The notes: generated by a model not told the origin, from the sequence alone. A DNA stretch of 64,000 nucleotides from 3-1-20CM-4-69-9 sp963833655 (GCA_963833655.1 CAWHYL010000004.1:682001-746000); one strand, 5' to 3'. Counted from the stretch's first letter, positions 50,704 through 58,636 are shown. A program made the numbers and translations.

Positions 50704-51102
50704 CTAGCGCGGTGTGAAGAAGCCCGTGACGCTGCCTTCGATCGTCGCGGTCCCGTCAGGCCCGGAGAAGAGTGTCTGAAGCGGAATCGTGCAGGTCGTT
50801 GTCCCTGCGATCGGTGCCGCCTTCGCCGACGTGTCCCTTTCGGGCATTGGGCTACCGCCGGTCGGTGTGAAGGTGAACGTCGTGTCGAACGCCGTCGGGA
50901 CGAACACCGACGTGCTGCCGATGACGTGCGCCGGCGTGAACTCCCCGTTGCCGTTCACGACGACCATCACCAGGTGGCCATTACAAATGGCGGTGATCTG
51001 AGTAGAACTCTTGGCGTGTGTCGGGGCCGCCGCTGCGACCGGAACGATGATCGCCGCCGCCAACGCCCAGCCGGCGGCGCCCGTCAGTAGGCGTCTTTTC
51101 AT
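50704..51102 (-). CDS. Small secreted protein, paralogue of the one inside the element
   Basis: 132 aa with a signal peptide (LTGAAGWALAAAIIVPVAAAA). The mature part pairs two cysteines (ITAICNGH and TTTCTIP) and ends with SVTGFFTPR. It aligns over its whole length with the exported protein at 53335 (ICNGHLVMVVVNGNGEFTPA against VCGSTTYHAVANGLGAWTPA; SVTGFFTPR against TVTGFVTSG). GGGGAGAG precedes the ATG. Function unknown; probably an extracellular beta-sandwich with one disulfide. Confidence 0.72.
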   Translation of the reverse strand: MKRRLLTGAAGWALAAAIIVPVAAAAPTHAKSSTQITAICNGHLVMVVVNGNGEFTPAHVIGSTSVFVPTAFDTTFTFTPTGGSPMPERDTSAKAAPIAGTTTCTIPLQTLFSGPDGTATIEGSVTGFFTPR

Positions 51103-51228
51103 TGCTCTCCCCTTCCGCAGTGATAGGTCGGTGCGACCTTTCCGCGCAGCGGCCTACCCAGCGGGGGTCACATTTCAAACGTGAGAAGGCGCGCCCGAGA
51201 AGATAGTGCCCTGTTCCCAGGCTTTCTG

Positions 51229-51275
51229 TGATCGGGGCGCCGAGATTTGAACTCGGGACCTCTAGTCCCCCAGAC
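51229..51275 (-). repeat. Left attachment-site repeat (3' part of tRNA-Pro)
   Basis: 47 bp identical to 58172-58218, covering the T arm, variable loop and 3' half of the anticodon arm. Past the identity, sequence resembling the D arm continues imperfectly (CTAGCGC, AACC, TGCGCCA), so this may be a decayed tRNA copy. Confidence 0.88.
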
Positions 51276-51702
51276 GTAGCCTGACTAGCGCAACCGTGCG
51301 CCAACCCGCATAGCTACGCGAAATCGCTACCGCTGGAAACCGCTCGGTACGGCTAGACGGAGGTGACTACTGGCGCGCAAATGGCGCGCGCCTTTCAGCG
51401 ATGTGAGATGACGAACGCCTGATCGCCTTCGGCGACGGTGACGTCCCAGCTCGCGAAGAAGTCGCAACGTCCCCAGAGGAATTTTGCGCTTCCTGAATCA
51501 AGAGCGGTCGAATCTAGCCAGATGGGTCAGGTGGGTAGCGACTGCAACGAACAGGGGCGCCTTGTGTCGACTCGCGGAGAACCGGAGGGCGACGGCCCTC
51601 GCCTGCCCGCTTGCTTGACATCTTCACCAACGCGGCGGAGGATTAGTGCGTCCTTCGCGTGCGGTCTCTCTCTGCGGCCTGCGCCGACGAGGAGAGGAGC
51701 CC
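51276..51702. other. 427-bp non-coding left end of the element
   Basis: Holds two TGGCGCGC direct repeats at 51371-51379 and 51382-51390, and a TTGACA (near 51614) about 90 nt before the peptidase gene, with no clear -10. Otherwise nothing recognised. Confidence 0.55.
51371..51390. promoter_or_regulatory. Candidate integrase arm-type sites, left
   Basis: TGGCGCGCA then TGGCGCGCG, 11 bp apart start to start, about 100 bp inside the left repeat. The same 9-mer occurs as a pair near the right repeat. Confidence 0.5.
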
Positions 51703-52812
51703 GTGCCTCGAAGAATCATCCTCCCTCCACTGATTCTGCTCGCGCTCGCGTCCTTGTTGCTGCTCGCCCTGCTCGTAACCTCCGCTGCGGGCTCCGCGGC
51801 GAGCACGACCTGCACCGCAGCCCAGAAAGCCGAGCGCCAGGCTGTATTGCGGGCGTACCAAAGGAAGATGCCGGCTGCCCAGAAGGCCTACTTCAAGGCG
51901 CATGCGCAAGCGAACCTGCGCGCCGCGTTCGTGAAGGCACAGCAGGCGAAGCTGGCGAGGTTGCGGCGTGCCGCTGCTTGTGTTGTTTCGCCGGCCGTCC
52001 CTCTGCCGCCAACGGTGCCTATCCCCGCGCCGCCCCCTGGCGCAAACGAGCTTTTCAATTTCGACAGCGGGATAACGGCGGCAGACCAGGAGCAGATCAA
52101 GGGTGACGTCGCCTATGCGGTGCAGGACGAGGCCCCGCTCCTTGGAGCCCCGATCTCCGCGGTCACCACGTTCGTCTCGACCAATCCGGGCTGGTTGGCC
52201 GACCAGGAGTGCCGCGTCTTGCAAATCCGCGACGACAACTGCGTCCAACACGTCCGGGATCGCTATGCGGGGGGTGGCTCAACGGGAGAGGCCGGCCCGG
52301 GCGCAATCTTTCTCTATTGGGCGTCGACGTCGTGGAGATTTGGCGCGGCGCAGAACCAAAAGATCATCGCGCACGAACTCCACCACGTCCTCCAGTACCA
52401 GCTCGACAGGGTTTCCGTCAATAGTGGCGATGACAGTCACGTGCCCCCGAGCGGCCCCGTCTGGCTCATCGAGGGGTCAGCGGAACTGATCGGCTACCGC
52501 ATCGAGGTCGACCGCTGGCTCTACCCGTACGCGAACATATTGACCGACCAGATCAGCCGCGCTAAGCAATTCACCGTGCCGCTCAGCTCGCTGGAAAGGC
52601 GCGTCGATGTTCAGATCGCGAATGTCTACAGCTTGTTCCATGTCGCAGTCGACCACCTCGTGAGCATCACGCCAGCCGGTGCTCCCGCCCTCACCACTTA
52701 CCTGAACGCGATCGGTGCGGGAATGGCGTGGCAGGACGCGTTCCGAGCGGCGTTCGGCATGAGCGTTGAGGCCTATTACGCCAACTTCGCCGCCTACCGC
52801 GCCGGACTCTGA
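51703..52812 (+). CDS. Secreted HExxH zinc metallopeptidase
   Basis: 369 aa from the GTG at 51703, preceded by AGGAGAGGAG. Signal peptide LILLALASLLLLALLVTSA. A helical, Lys/Ala-rich segment (about 40-90) and a Pro-rich linker lead into the catalytic domain. IIAHELHHVLQYQL near residue 225 carries HExxH, and VWLIEGSAELIGYRI near 258 supplies the third zinc ligand Glu, the gluzincin layout. No prodomain inhibitor is obvious. The substrate is unknown; it is the main cargo of the element. Confidence 0.78.
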   Translation: MPRRIILPPLILLALASLLLLALLVTSAAGSAASTTCTAAQKAERQAVLRAYQRKMPAAQKAYFKAHAQANLRAAFVKAQQAKLARLRRAAACVVSPAVPLPPTVPIPAPPPGANELFNFDSGITAADQEQIKGDVAYAVQDEAPLLGAPISAVTTFVSTNPGWLADQECRVLQIRDDNCVQHVRDRYAGGGSTGEAGPGAIFLYWASTSWRFGAAQNQKIIAHELHHVLQYQLDRVSVNSGDDSHVPPSGPVWLIEGSAELIGYRIEVDRWLYPYANILTDQISRAKQFTVPLSSLERRVDVQIANVYSLFHVAVDHLVSITPAGAPALTTYLNAIGAGMAWQDAFRAAFGMSVEAYYANFAAYRAGL

Positions 52813-53334
52813 GTTTTTCTGCCCGCGGAACGACGCCGTGGCGACCGACAAAGCGATGGCTGCGGTTCGCGCCGCAGCCGGTATCGCGCCAGCCCGGGGG
52901 TTCAGCTCGCCGCCCCGCCCCGCTACTTCCTCTTCCCTGAACCGGAATCGGACTTTCTCGAGCCGCGCCTCTTCGGGAACCTCCCGTGACGTACGTTCAG
53001 CGTGGGCCGCCATCGCGAGGTGAGCGCTCGGCAGCGAGATGTTCGTCCCCCGCGCCGGCCTCCGGGCAACGGCACGCGGAGGGCTCCGGTAAATGGTGGC
53101 CTACTTGGCAACCTTGGCTAAGGGCGATCGTGTCTCCGTCGACGACGTTGGTCGACGCGGTAGACGGGTGAGCTGGTGCCTGACGCAGGGCCGGTGAGGC
53201 CGGTGAGCAGTGCGACCGCGACGAGAAGGGACAGGCGCACGAGAATTGACCAAGTTAGACCTTGACTCCTTGACACCGACAAGCGGAATGGAACACTGCC
53301 TACACAACTGCGGTTCGGGAAAGGGAGAGAGAAC
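52813..53334. other. 522-bp stretch without a supported gene
   Basis: Nothing recognisable on either strand. The last 30 bp contain the AAGGGAGAGAG ribosome site of the next gene. Confidence 0.55.
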
Positions 53335-53742
53335 ATGCGAAAGCACGCTGCGGTGCTCGTGCTGGTGCTTGCACTGGCCGGGATCGCTGCCGGGTCGGCG
53401 ACGGCGGATCCGTTGGGAGCCAAGAACTCCTTCCCGGTAACGGTCGTATGTGGCAGTACCACGTATCACGCCGTCGCGAACGGCCTCGGCGCGTGGACGC
53501 CGGCGCTTGACTTGACCAGCAACACTGTCCTGATTCCAGTCGCCTTCGGCGTTGAGACCGACGTCTTTACACCCGTCCAAGGTCCTCCGGTGGTGACGTT
53601 CAGCCCGGCACGCGCTAAAGGGGCGGCTAGCCCCAACGGACATCCGACGATCAACTGCAGCTACACGGCAGGGCCGTTCGTATTCCCGGATGGAACCTTC
53701 GAATCGTTCGGCACCGTGACGGGTTTCGTTACGTCCGGTTAG
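53335..53742 (+). CDS. Small exported protein (paralogue of the gene at 50704)
   Basis: 135 aa, start ATG after GGGAGAGAG. Signal peptide VLVLVLALAGIAAGSATA. Two cysteines (VVCGSTT and TINCSYT) are placed as in the paralogue outside the element. The mature domain of about 110 residues is beta-rich by appearance. A strong terminator follows. Function unknown. Confidence 0.75.
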   Translation: MRKHAAVLVLVLALAGIAAGSATADPLGAKNSFPVTVVCGSTTYHAVANGLGAWTPALDLTSNTVLIPVAFGVETDVFTPVQGPPVVTFSPARAKGAASPNGHPTINCSYTAGPFVFPDGTFESFGTVTGFVTSG

Positions 53743-53753
53743 AGGGCGACCTG

Positions 53754-53791
53754 CCGACAGAGGGCGCGGCCAACACCGCGCCCTCTGTCGG
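53754..53791. terminator. Bidirectional terminator
   Basis: A perfect 16-bp stem (53754-53769 with 53776-53791) with a CCAACA loop between the convergent exported-protein and lipoprotein genes. Confidence 0.82.
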
Positions 53792-53792
53792 A

Positions 53793-54281
53793 CTAAGGCT
53801 TTGGCTTCCCGGGACCGCCTTCGTAGGTCGTTGCTGGTGGAAGGACTGGGGGCCGTGACGAGCCCCGTGGCGACGGTTGTGCATCCAAGACTTCGCCGTT
53901 GGCCTTCGCAGTGACGAACACAGGGAGTGAGTAGGTCCCCCTGAACGTGACGACGCACGACCAAGCCGAGAGCCCCGCTAGAAACCGAGCGATGGGAGCA
54001 GGGGGCTTTCTAACGTTGGGGGGAAGTCGGAGCTTTGGCTTTGGCAGTTTCTTGCAGCTGTTCTCCTTTACCCGCGGGGGCCCTGATCCGGTTGGGAACG
54101 TGCTCGAGAACGGATCGAAGGTGCTCAGGTACTGCCGCAGACTGGCCTCCACGTTCGCGCGGTCGTCGGCGCGACTGCCACCGCCGCCGCAGCCCGCCAA
54201 CGACACAGCAACGGCAAGGAAGGTCAACGCAACACGAAACGGATGACGACCGACGTTGGCGCTGCCGCGCCTGGCGTTCAT
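53793..54281 (-). CDS. Predicted lipoprotein
   Basis: 162 aa from the ATG at 54281. The signal (FRVALTFLAVAVSLAGC) ends in a good lipobox, LAGC, followed by GGGGSRADD. The rest is Pro/Lys-rich with two more cysteines (ENSCKKL and WSCVVTF). No family recognised. Confidence 0.7.
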   Translation of the reverse strand: MNARRGSANVGRHPFRVALTFLAVAVSLAGCGGGGSRADDRANVEASLRQYLSTFDPFSSTFPTGSGPPRVKENSCKKLPKPKLRLPPNVRKPPAPIARFLAGLSAWSCVVTFRGTYSLPVFVTAKANGEVLDAQPSPRGSSRPPVLPPATTYEGGPGKPKP

Positions 54282-54282
54282 G

Positions 54283-54456
54283 TCAGTTCGGTGAGACCTT
54301 GTGCTCGTCCAACTCGATTGGCTCGACGTGCGGCGTGCCGATCCACGCCGGCTCGTCCTGCAAGCAGTCGGCGAGAGCACGCTCGGCGTCCTCCTCACGA
54401 AGGAACAGGTCGATTGCTTCCGAGTCGCCGAGTTCGACCAGTGCGTACGCACGCAC
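54283..54456 (-). CDS. Small conserved-type protein of accessory DNA
   Basis: 57 aa from the GTG at 54456 (VRAYALVELGDSEAIDLFL, then REEDAERALADCLQDEPAW). Acidic and helical. Proteins of this pattern are, in my recollection, frequent in actinobacterial accessory regions. It lies directly before the lipoprotein gene. Confidence 0.6.
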   Translation of the reverse strand: MRAYALVELGDSEAIDLFLREEDAERALADCLQDEPAWIGTPHVEPIELDEHKVSPN

Positions 54457-54530
54457 GTCTGGAGCGTAATGCGGTCCGGTTGGGGCGTCTATTGTCCGAA
54501 TGGCCGTAGCCCCAGCGGCATCGCCAGACG

Positions 54531-54845
54531 ATGACCAGCCAGGGCACACCACGCGGTCGCTTCCAACGGGCGCTTCATAGCCGGAACGTTCAGAACGCGG
54601 AGATGGCTGCGCGGGAGATGGGCAGCGTGTCGCTTGCTGATGCGCTCCTGTTGTGCGAACTGCTCGCCAAAGCTGACCCGAAGCGTTACGAGCGAGCGGC
54701 GCTGCGCTGGCTTGTGGGGTTCATTGACGAGCGACTGCCACCATTGAGCGAGGTTGCGCTCGCTGCATCAGCACTCGCCGAACTCAGGCACGGGCGGAGA
54801 AAACTCGGTGTCGAGACGTTGAAGGCTCTCGTCCGACGTGCATGA
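54531..54845 (+). CDS. Small hypothetical protein, with a truncated relative 0.8 kb downstream
   Basis: 104 aa, helical. The segment RWLVGFIDERLPPLSEVALAASAL (residues 58-81, key pattern F-I-D-E-R-L and S-E-V-A-L-A-A-S-A-L) recurs in the fragment at 55618-55782. Start ATG at 54531. Function unknown. Confidence 0.62.
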   Translation: MTSQGTPRGRFQRALHSRNVQNAEMAAREMGSVSLADALLLCELLAKADPKRYERAALRWLVGFIDERLPPLSEVALAASALAELRHGRRKLGVETLKALVRRA

Positions 54846-54862
54846 CGCTCATACGCGCTGCG

Positions 54863-55321
54863 CTAGCTGCGCAGTGGAAGCCGAAATCTGAGCGACGGCC
54901 CGAGCGCCTGTCCACCAGACTTCCACGTCACGCGGTAGCGGCCAGGCAGGGTGACCGGATACTGGCGTGCGTAGTTCACCGACGAGACCCAGGTGCCGAG
55001 CGAGCCGCGGAAGAGCGGGAAGGAGCCGCAGCGCAGCGCGTTATCGGCAGAAGGCCCCGGCGGAAGCAATCGGACGCATAGCGTGTAGCGGCTGAAGTAG
55101 TGGGCGGCCGTCGTGATCCGAAGGTAGACCCGACGGTGGCGCTCGAACACGCCGTAGCAGACGTCCCCGCTTGGGCTGCAGTAACTCGCGATTGTCTTGT
55201 CGGCGACAGTGCCCGAGTCCGCGGCAGTGCCCCACATCCCTACGGTGGCTGTGGCCAACAGCAGCGCGGCGAGCACGGTGGCGAGTCTAACGCCGGCTTC
55301 GAAAGGTGGAGCGCCAGGCAT
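54863..55321 (-). CDS. Secreted protein of unknown function
   Basis: 152 aa from the ATG at 55321 with a signal peptide (VRLATVLAALLLATATVGMWG). The mature N-terminus has SYCSPSGDVCYGVFE, a likely disulfide, and two more cysteines follow (TLCVRLL, ALRCGSF). A start at 55372 is possible. The C-terminal half resembles a beta-sandwich (LPGRYRVTWKSGG). Confidence 0.62.
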   Translation of the reverse strand: MPGAPPFEAGVRLATVLAALLLATATVGMWGTAADSGTVADKTIASYCSPSGDVCYGVFERHRRVYLRITTAAHYFSRYTLCVRLLPPGPSADNALRCGSFPLFRGSLGTWVSSVNYARQYPVTLPGRYRVTWKSGGQALGPSLRFRLPLRS

Positions 55322-55397
55322 CGAAGCGCGCAAACGGTTGCTCACCCGCGGGTAGCTGAACGGGGAGTCCAAGCAGCGCGGGCTTCGAAGCGGCCGC

Positions 55398-55592
55398 CTA
55401 GCCTGCCCTCCTGTCTCGGACCACGTAGGCGACGATCAGCGCCGCGGGAAAGAAGAACAGGCTAAAGATGAAGTAGAGAAGGAAGCTGTGACCCTTGCGG
55501 GCGGCGACTCGCGCGGGCCAAAACGCGATCGCGACCCAGATGATGAAGAAGATGATCCCCCCGATCCACCAGCCGCTTGACGAAGCGATCAC
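55398..55592 (-). CDS. Small two-helix membrane protein
   Basis: 64 aa. Two transmembrane helices (IGGIIFFIIWVAIAFW and FLLYFIFSLFFFPAALIVAYV) flank PARVAARKGHS. GTG start. A common actinobacterial small membrane protein type without known role. Confidence 0.68.
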   Translation of the reverse strand: MIASSSGWWIGGIIFFIIWVAIAFWPARVAARKGHSFLLYFIFSLFFFPAALIVAYVVRDRRAG

Positions 55593-55617
55593 TCTTGACC
55601 TCCATGTCGAAAGGGGT

Positions 55618-55782
55618 GTCCTGCTCGTTGGTGCTGTGGAGTATGCGTGGGTTGCGATCGGGCCGGCGGCATACCGGTGCGCCGCCCAGCGTTGGCTTCA
55701 GCGATTCATCGACGAGCGACTGTCGCCGCTAAGCGAGGTGGCGCTCGCTGCATCAGCGCTCGTCCGGGGCTCCTCTTCGTAA
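55618..55782 (+). pseudogene. Truncated relative of the gene at 54531
   Basis: RWLQRFIDERLSPLSEVALAASAL is encoded, close in DNA and protein to 54691-54790, but there is no matching N-terminus and the frame ends early in VRGSSS. It looks like a fragment left by duplication or rearrangement. Confidence 0.55.
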
Positions 55783-56025
55783 GGCGCAAGCGGCGGCCGC
55801 AACTGCGCTCCTGGCGGTCTGCCAACGTGGACAATGTGTCTGTGTATCTGGATCGCTTGCCGCAAGAGTTCAAGTGTTTCCGCCGTGGTAAACGGACACT
55901 CCGCGCCATCCAAGTGCGTCAGCTTCTCGCGGGTTTTCGGATCGACCACACCTCCGACCGTGCGAAAGCTGCGTCTACCTCGTTTCAAGATTCATCCTCC
56001 TAGCTGAGGGGAAGCCCCGTTGAGT

Positions 56026-56214
56026 TCACGCCGGCTCCCGTCCGCTATCGGAGATGTCAAGCGCCAAGTCGACCAATCGCGTCCAATACCCCGAGGCGCG
56101 CAACCAGTCGGTCAGCCGGAGTTCTTGCTCTTCAGTCTCGGCGTGGACACGAACGTAAGGGCGCGCCTCGATGCTCAGCACGATCGCCACCTGCGGGACC
56201 ACGGACACGCTCAC
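56026..56214 (-). CDS. Small hypothetical protein coupled to the excisionase gene
   Basis: 62 aa (start MSVSVVPQVAIVLSIEA, then RVHAETEEQELRLTDWL). Overlaps the upstream HTH gene by 4 nt (ATGA), which supports real translation. No family recognised. Confidence 0.55.
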   Translation of the reverse strand: MSVSVVPQVAIVLSIEARPYVRVHAETEEQELRLTDWLRASGYWTRLVDLALDISDSGREPA

Positions 56215-56456
56215 GCCACCCGCCCTTCGCCGAGGACGCGCTCCGCGTTCGCCTCAAGCCACCGCTCGAGCTCGCTCACGGGGCACAGCGTCAGCCGACC
56301 ACGTCGCACAAGACGAAGCTCCCCCCACACATGGTCGACGAGGTAGTCGTCCGACACGCCTAGCGCTTCGGCTACCTCGGCCTTGCGTAAAGCAAGGCGA
56401 GGCGTCGCCACGCTCCGGGATTTCCCTGGGGTGCTGCTCACGGAACCCACCTCCAC
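56211..56456 (-). CDS. Excisionase-like helix-turn-helix protein
   Basis: 81 aa with one HTH of the excisionase/HTH_17 type: LRKAEVAEALGVSDDYLVDHV, then LRLVRRGRLTLCPVSELERWLEAN (each under the limit in function: helix pair, wing, specificity helix). It lies 400 bp downstream of int on the same strand. Such proteins direct the integrase to excise. GTG start; another GTG five codons on is possible. Confidence 0.68.
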   Translation of the reverse strand: MEVGSVSSTPGKSRSVATPRLALRKAEVAEALGVSDDYLVDHVWGELRLVRRGRLTLCPVSELERWLEANAERVLGEGRVA

Positions 56457-56856
56457 CGCCGCGAACTGCGTTCGCTAACTGCATAGGCGGGCTCTGTGGG
56501 CGCGGTTTCCCCTGGGCGCAGGTTCGCTGGCATCGTTCCTCCGATGGTCAGCGGCCCATGTCCGGGGACCGGTTCCGGGGACTCTTCTAGTCGGTCCCTG
56601 ACTCCGCTAAAGAAAGTACGAGCAGGTCCGGACGCCATCAGGCGGGTATAAGCGGGCTTCACACGCCCGCAGTGCCTGTCTCACGGGCGGGTCTTTAATT
56701 GTGGATCGCGGCCCTTCCCCATGTGGCTGTTCCTGCCGATTTGCAGGGAGAAAGGAACACTGCTCCAAGATGATTCGGACGGAGCCTGTTGATCGTTCGA
56801 AACGCCGCAGGGACACGGCCCCGGCGGGCTAGCGCCGGGGCCGTGAAGGGCGGAGC
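56457..56856. other. 400-bp region between excisionase and integrase genes
   Basis: No gene supported. It contains the int terminator at 56815-56844 and GC-rich inverted repeats around 56669-56690 (CACGCCCGC with GCGGGCG-like halves). It probably holds the excisionase promoter. Confidence 0.5.
56815..56844 (-). terminator. Terminator of the integrase gene
   Basis: A perfect 12-bp stem ACGGCCCCGGCG/CGCCGGGGCCGT with a GGCTAG loop, 12 nt after the int stop. Confidence 0.78.
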
Positions 56857-58056
56857 CTAACCGGCCGCGCTGAACGCGACCACTTTCCCGGCCGTCGCCC
56901 CGGCAAGGTAGGCGTCGATCCGCGCCGCGTCCTCCGAGTGCTGCTGCGGATGGCGATAACGGCTCCCGATGGAGCCGCGAGAGTGGCCCATATAGCGGTC
57001 TGAGCGCTCCTCAGAGACGCCGGCAGCGTCAAGCAAAGTGGAATAGCTGTGTCGCGCCTCGTGAAGCGTGAAGCGCTCCAGCTCTCCCCCCTCGCCAGCA
57101 AGGAACAGCCCCACGGCAGCGGCTACCAGCGCCGCGTCTGCGCGTTCCGAGACGTGCTTCGGCGTGAACGGTCCCGTTGCGGACCGACCGAAAACGAGAT
57201 CCTCCCCGCTCCGACCCGTGCGGTTCAGATGCGCGTCGAGGTAACGGCTCAGCGTCTTGGTCTTAGGAACGTCGCGCCGACCCGCGAGCGACTTCGGCGC
57301 CTGTCGTCCCTCCTTGTCATCCCAGCCGTACTCAACGTGGAGGCACGACTCGTTGACGTCGACGACACGCAGGGCGCGGAGCTCGCCACGGCGCAGCCCT
57401 GCCAGGAAGGCCGTAGCCCACAGCGCGCGATCGCCTTCAGGCATCGCGTCGATGAACGCAAGCGCCTGGTTCGGTGTTGCCGCCCTCTCCCGCCCTTCGG
57501 CGGTGGGTAGCTCGAGATCCAACGCTGGGTTCGTGGAAACGACCCCGTTCCTTCGGGCGCGGCGATAGAGCGCCTGCACCGGAACGAACGCGTTGCGGAT
57601 CTGGGAAGCAGAGCAGCCGTCGCCCTGCATCTGCTCCTTGAGTTCCAGGAGGTCGCGGGTGGCGATATCCGAGAGGCGACGCTCGCCGAGCTCCGGCAGG
57701 ACGCGAAGGCGCATCCCCGTCTCATAGAGACGAATCACTCCCGGCTTGTACGGCTTTCGTTGTCTGTTCAGAATCCCGCCGCTCTGGGCGCCGGCCAACC
57801 ACTCACCCCACGCTTCCGAGAGCGATGTCCGTGCAGGCGCACGGAGCGCACCCTCGCGTACCGGCTTGAGCGCATCGGACCGCCAATTCTTGGCGGCGCT
57901 CAGCGCGCCCTTGCCGGTGAAGGTCTTGCGGATCTTCTTCTCGTCCCGCTTGGACCAAACCCATGCCTCGAAAGACGGCGCGCAATTGCACCGCGCGCCA
58001 GTTCGACTGGCGCACGTCCGGCTGTGGCGCCTTGTGATTCCAGGGGTTGCAGCCAT
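56857..58056 (-). CDS. int: Tyrosine recombinase/integrase
   Basis: The integrase of the element, 399 aa. The ATG at 58056 has GGAGGG 8 nt upstream. The N-terminus has a Cys-rich motif (CASRTGARCNCAP) followed by FEAWVWSKRDEKKIRKTF, an arm-binding type seen in actinobacterial integrases. A SAM-like core-binding domain (about 75-175) precedes the catalytic domain, with Arg in GLRRGEL (near 220), HxxR in HEARHSYS (near 331), MGHSRGS, and the Tyr in SRYRH (near 365). It is encoded 116 bp from attR and reads away from the tRNA. Confidence 0.9.
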   Translation of the reverse strand: MAATPGITRRHSRTCASRTGARCNCAPSFEAWVWSKRDEKKIRKTFTGKGALSAAKNWRSDALKPVREGALRAPARTSLSEAWGEWLAGAQSGGILNRQRKPYKPGVIRLYETGMRLRVLPELGERRLSDIATRDLLELKEQMQGDGCSASQIRNAFVPVQALYRRARRNGVVSTNPALDLELPTAEGRERAATPNQALAFIDAMPEGDRALWATAFLAGLRRGELRALRVVDVNESCLHVEYGWDDKEGRQAPKSLAGRRDVPKTKTLSRYLDAHLNRTGRSGEDLVFGRSATGPFTPKHVSERADAALVAAAVGLFLAGEGGELERFTLHEARHSYSTLLDAAGVSEERSDRYMGHSRGSIGSRYRHPQQHSEDAARIDAYLAGATAGKVVAFSAAG

Positions 58057-58093
58057 GGAGCTAGCCCTCCTGCTGTGATGATGCGCACCCGAC

Positions 58094-58114
58094 TGGCGCG
58101 CATACTGGCGCGCA
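58094..58114. promoter_or_regulatory. Candidate integrase arm-type sites, right
   Basis: Two perfect TGGCGCGCA direct repeats (58094-58102 and 58106-58114), 12 bp apart, between int and attR. They match the pair at the left end. Confidence 0.5.
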
Positions 58115-58141
58115 CAGTATTGCATGGCCTGCGGATGAAAA

Positions 58142-58170
58142 AACAAAAAAGCCCCTACAGCGGGGCTTTT
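58142..58170 (-). terminator. Terminator downstream of tRNA-Pro
   Basis: Stem of AGCCCC/GGGGCT plus flanking A-T pairs, with a long T-run on the minus strand (reading GGGGCTTTTTTG). It is element DNA, so the element supplies a new terminator for the tRNA. Confidence 0.85.
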
Positions 58171-58171
58171 C

Positions 58172-58218
58172 TGATCGGGGCGCCGAGATTTGAACTCGGG
58201 ACCTCTAGTCCCCCAGAC
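58172..58218 (-). repeat. Right attachment-site repeat (within intact tRNA-Pro)
   Basis: Second copy of the 47-bp repeat; it completes a functional tRNA. Confidence 0.9.
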
Positions 58219-58249
58219 TAGCGCGCTAACCAGGCTGCGCCACGCCCCG
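58175..58249 (-). tRNA. tRNA-Pro (anticodon GGG)
   Basis: A full cloverleaf: 7-bp acceptor stem CGGGGCG/CGCCCCG, D arm GCGC...GCGC, anticodon arm CTAGT-CTGGGGG-ACTAG, T arm CCGAG-TTCAAAT-CTCGG, discriminator A, CCA not encoded. The anticodon GGG reads CCC/CCU proline codons. It is the insertion site of the element and lies next to the proS operon. Confidence 0.96.
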
Positions 58250-58336
58250 TGAGCGCCACATCGTATCGCCTCCTCGTGCTCGCCCCTGTCCGTACGACCC
58301 CAGCACCACGAGCGGCGGCGAGCGCTGCGCGCCGGG

Positions 58337-58636
58337 CTATGTTCCGTAACGTCGGTACAGCTTGTCGATCAGGTCCGGCATCCGCTCGAGGCGGTCCGTA
58401 ATCACCCGCAGGCGGTACTCGCGAAAGTGCTCCGCCTCGACACCGAGTGCGCGCGCGAGCGTCTCCATCACGTCGTCGGACGGAACCGGACGATTGCCGT
58501 GGACGAGGTGGTTCAGATAGCCGGCAGAGAGCTTCGTCTTGTCCGCGAGCGAGCGGTAGGTCAGTCCCGACTCGTTCATCAGCCGCTCGACCGTCGGGCC
58601 GAACGCGTCTTCGCTGAAACGCCGCTTCCGGGCCAT
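58337..58636 (-). CDS. XRE-family helix-turn-helix protein
   Basis: 99 aa with a phage-repressor-type HTH (GLTYRSLADKTKLSAGYLNHL, residues 24-44, key helices S-L-A and G-Y-L-N-H-L) and a helical tail. It shares one base with the proS stop, so it is probably translated with proS. Targets unknown. Confidence 0.78.
   Translation of the reverse strand: MARKRRFSEDAFGPTVERLMNESGLTYRSLADKTKLSAGYLNHLVHGNRPVPSDDVMETLARALGVEAEHFREYRLRVITDRLERMPDLIDKLYRRYGT

Larger units (their letters stand above)
51229..58218. mobile_element. Integrative element inserted at tRNA-Pro(GGG)
   Basis: Bounded by a 47-bp perfect direct repeat that is the 3' part of tRNA-Pro. The intact tRNA is at the right end beside a tyrosine integrase gene. 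Inside are a putative excisionase, a metallopeptidase, a lipoprotein, an exported protein and small hypothetical genes. There are no replication, conjugation or capsid genes, so it is a small genomic island that probably depends on a helper for transfer. Coding density is lower than outside. Confidence 0.88.

Noticed and set aside
52477..53013. 178-aa minus-strand frame
   Set aside because: Mostly antisense to the metallopeptidase, whose motifs and signal peptide support the plus strand.
55698..55988. 96-aa minus-strand frame with DPKTREKLTHLDGAECPF
   Set aside because: Overlaps the duplicated fragment, has no clear ribosome site and no recognised family; coding could not be supported.
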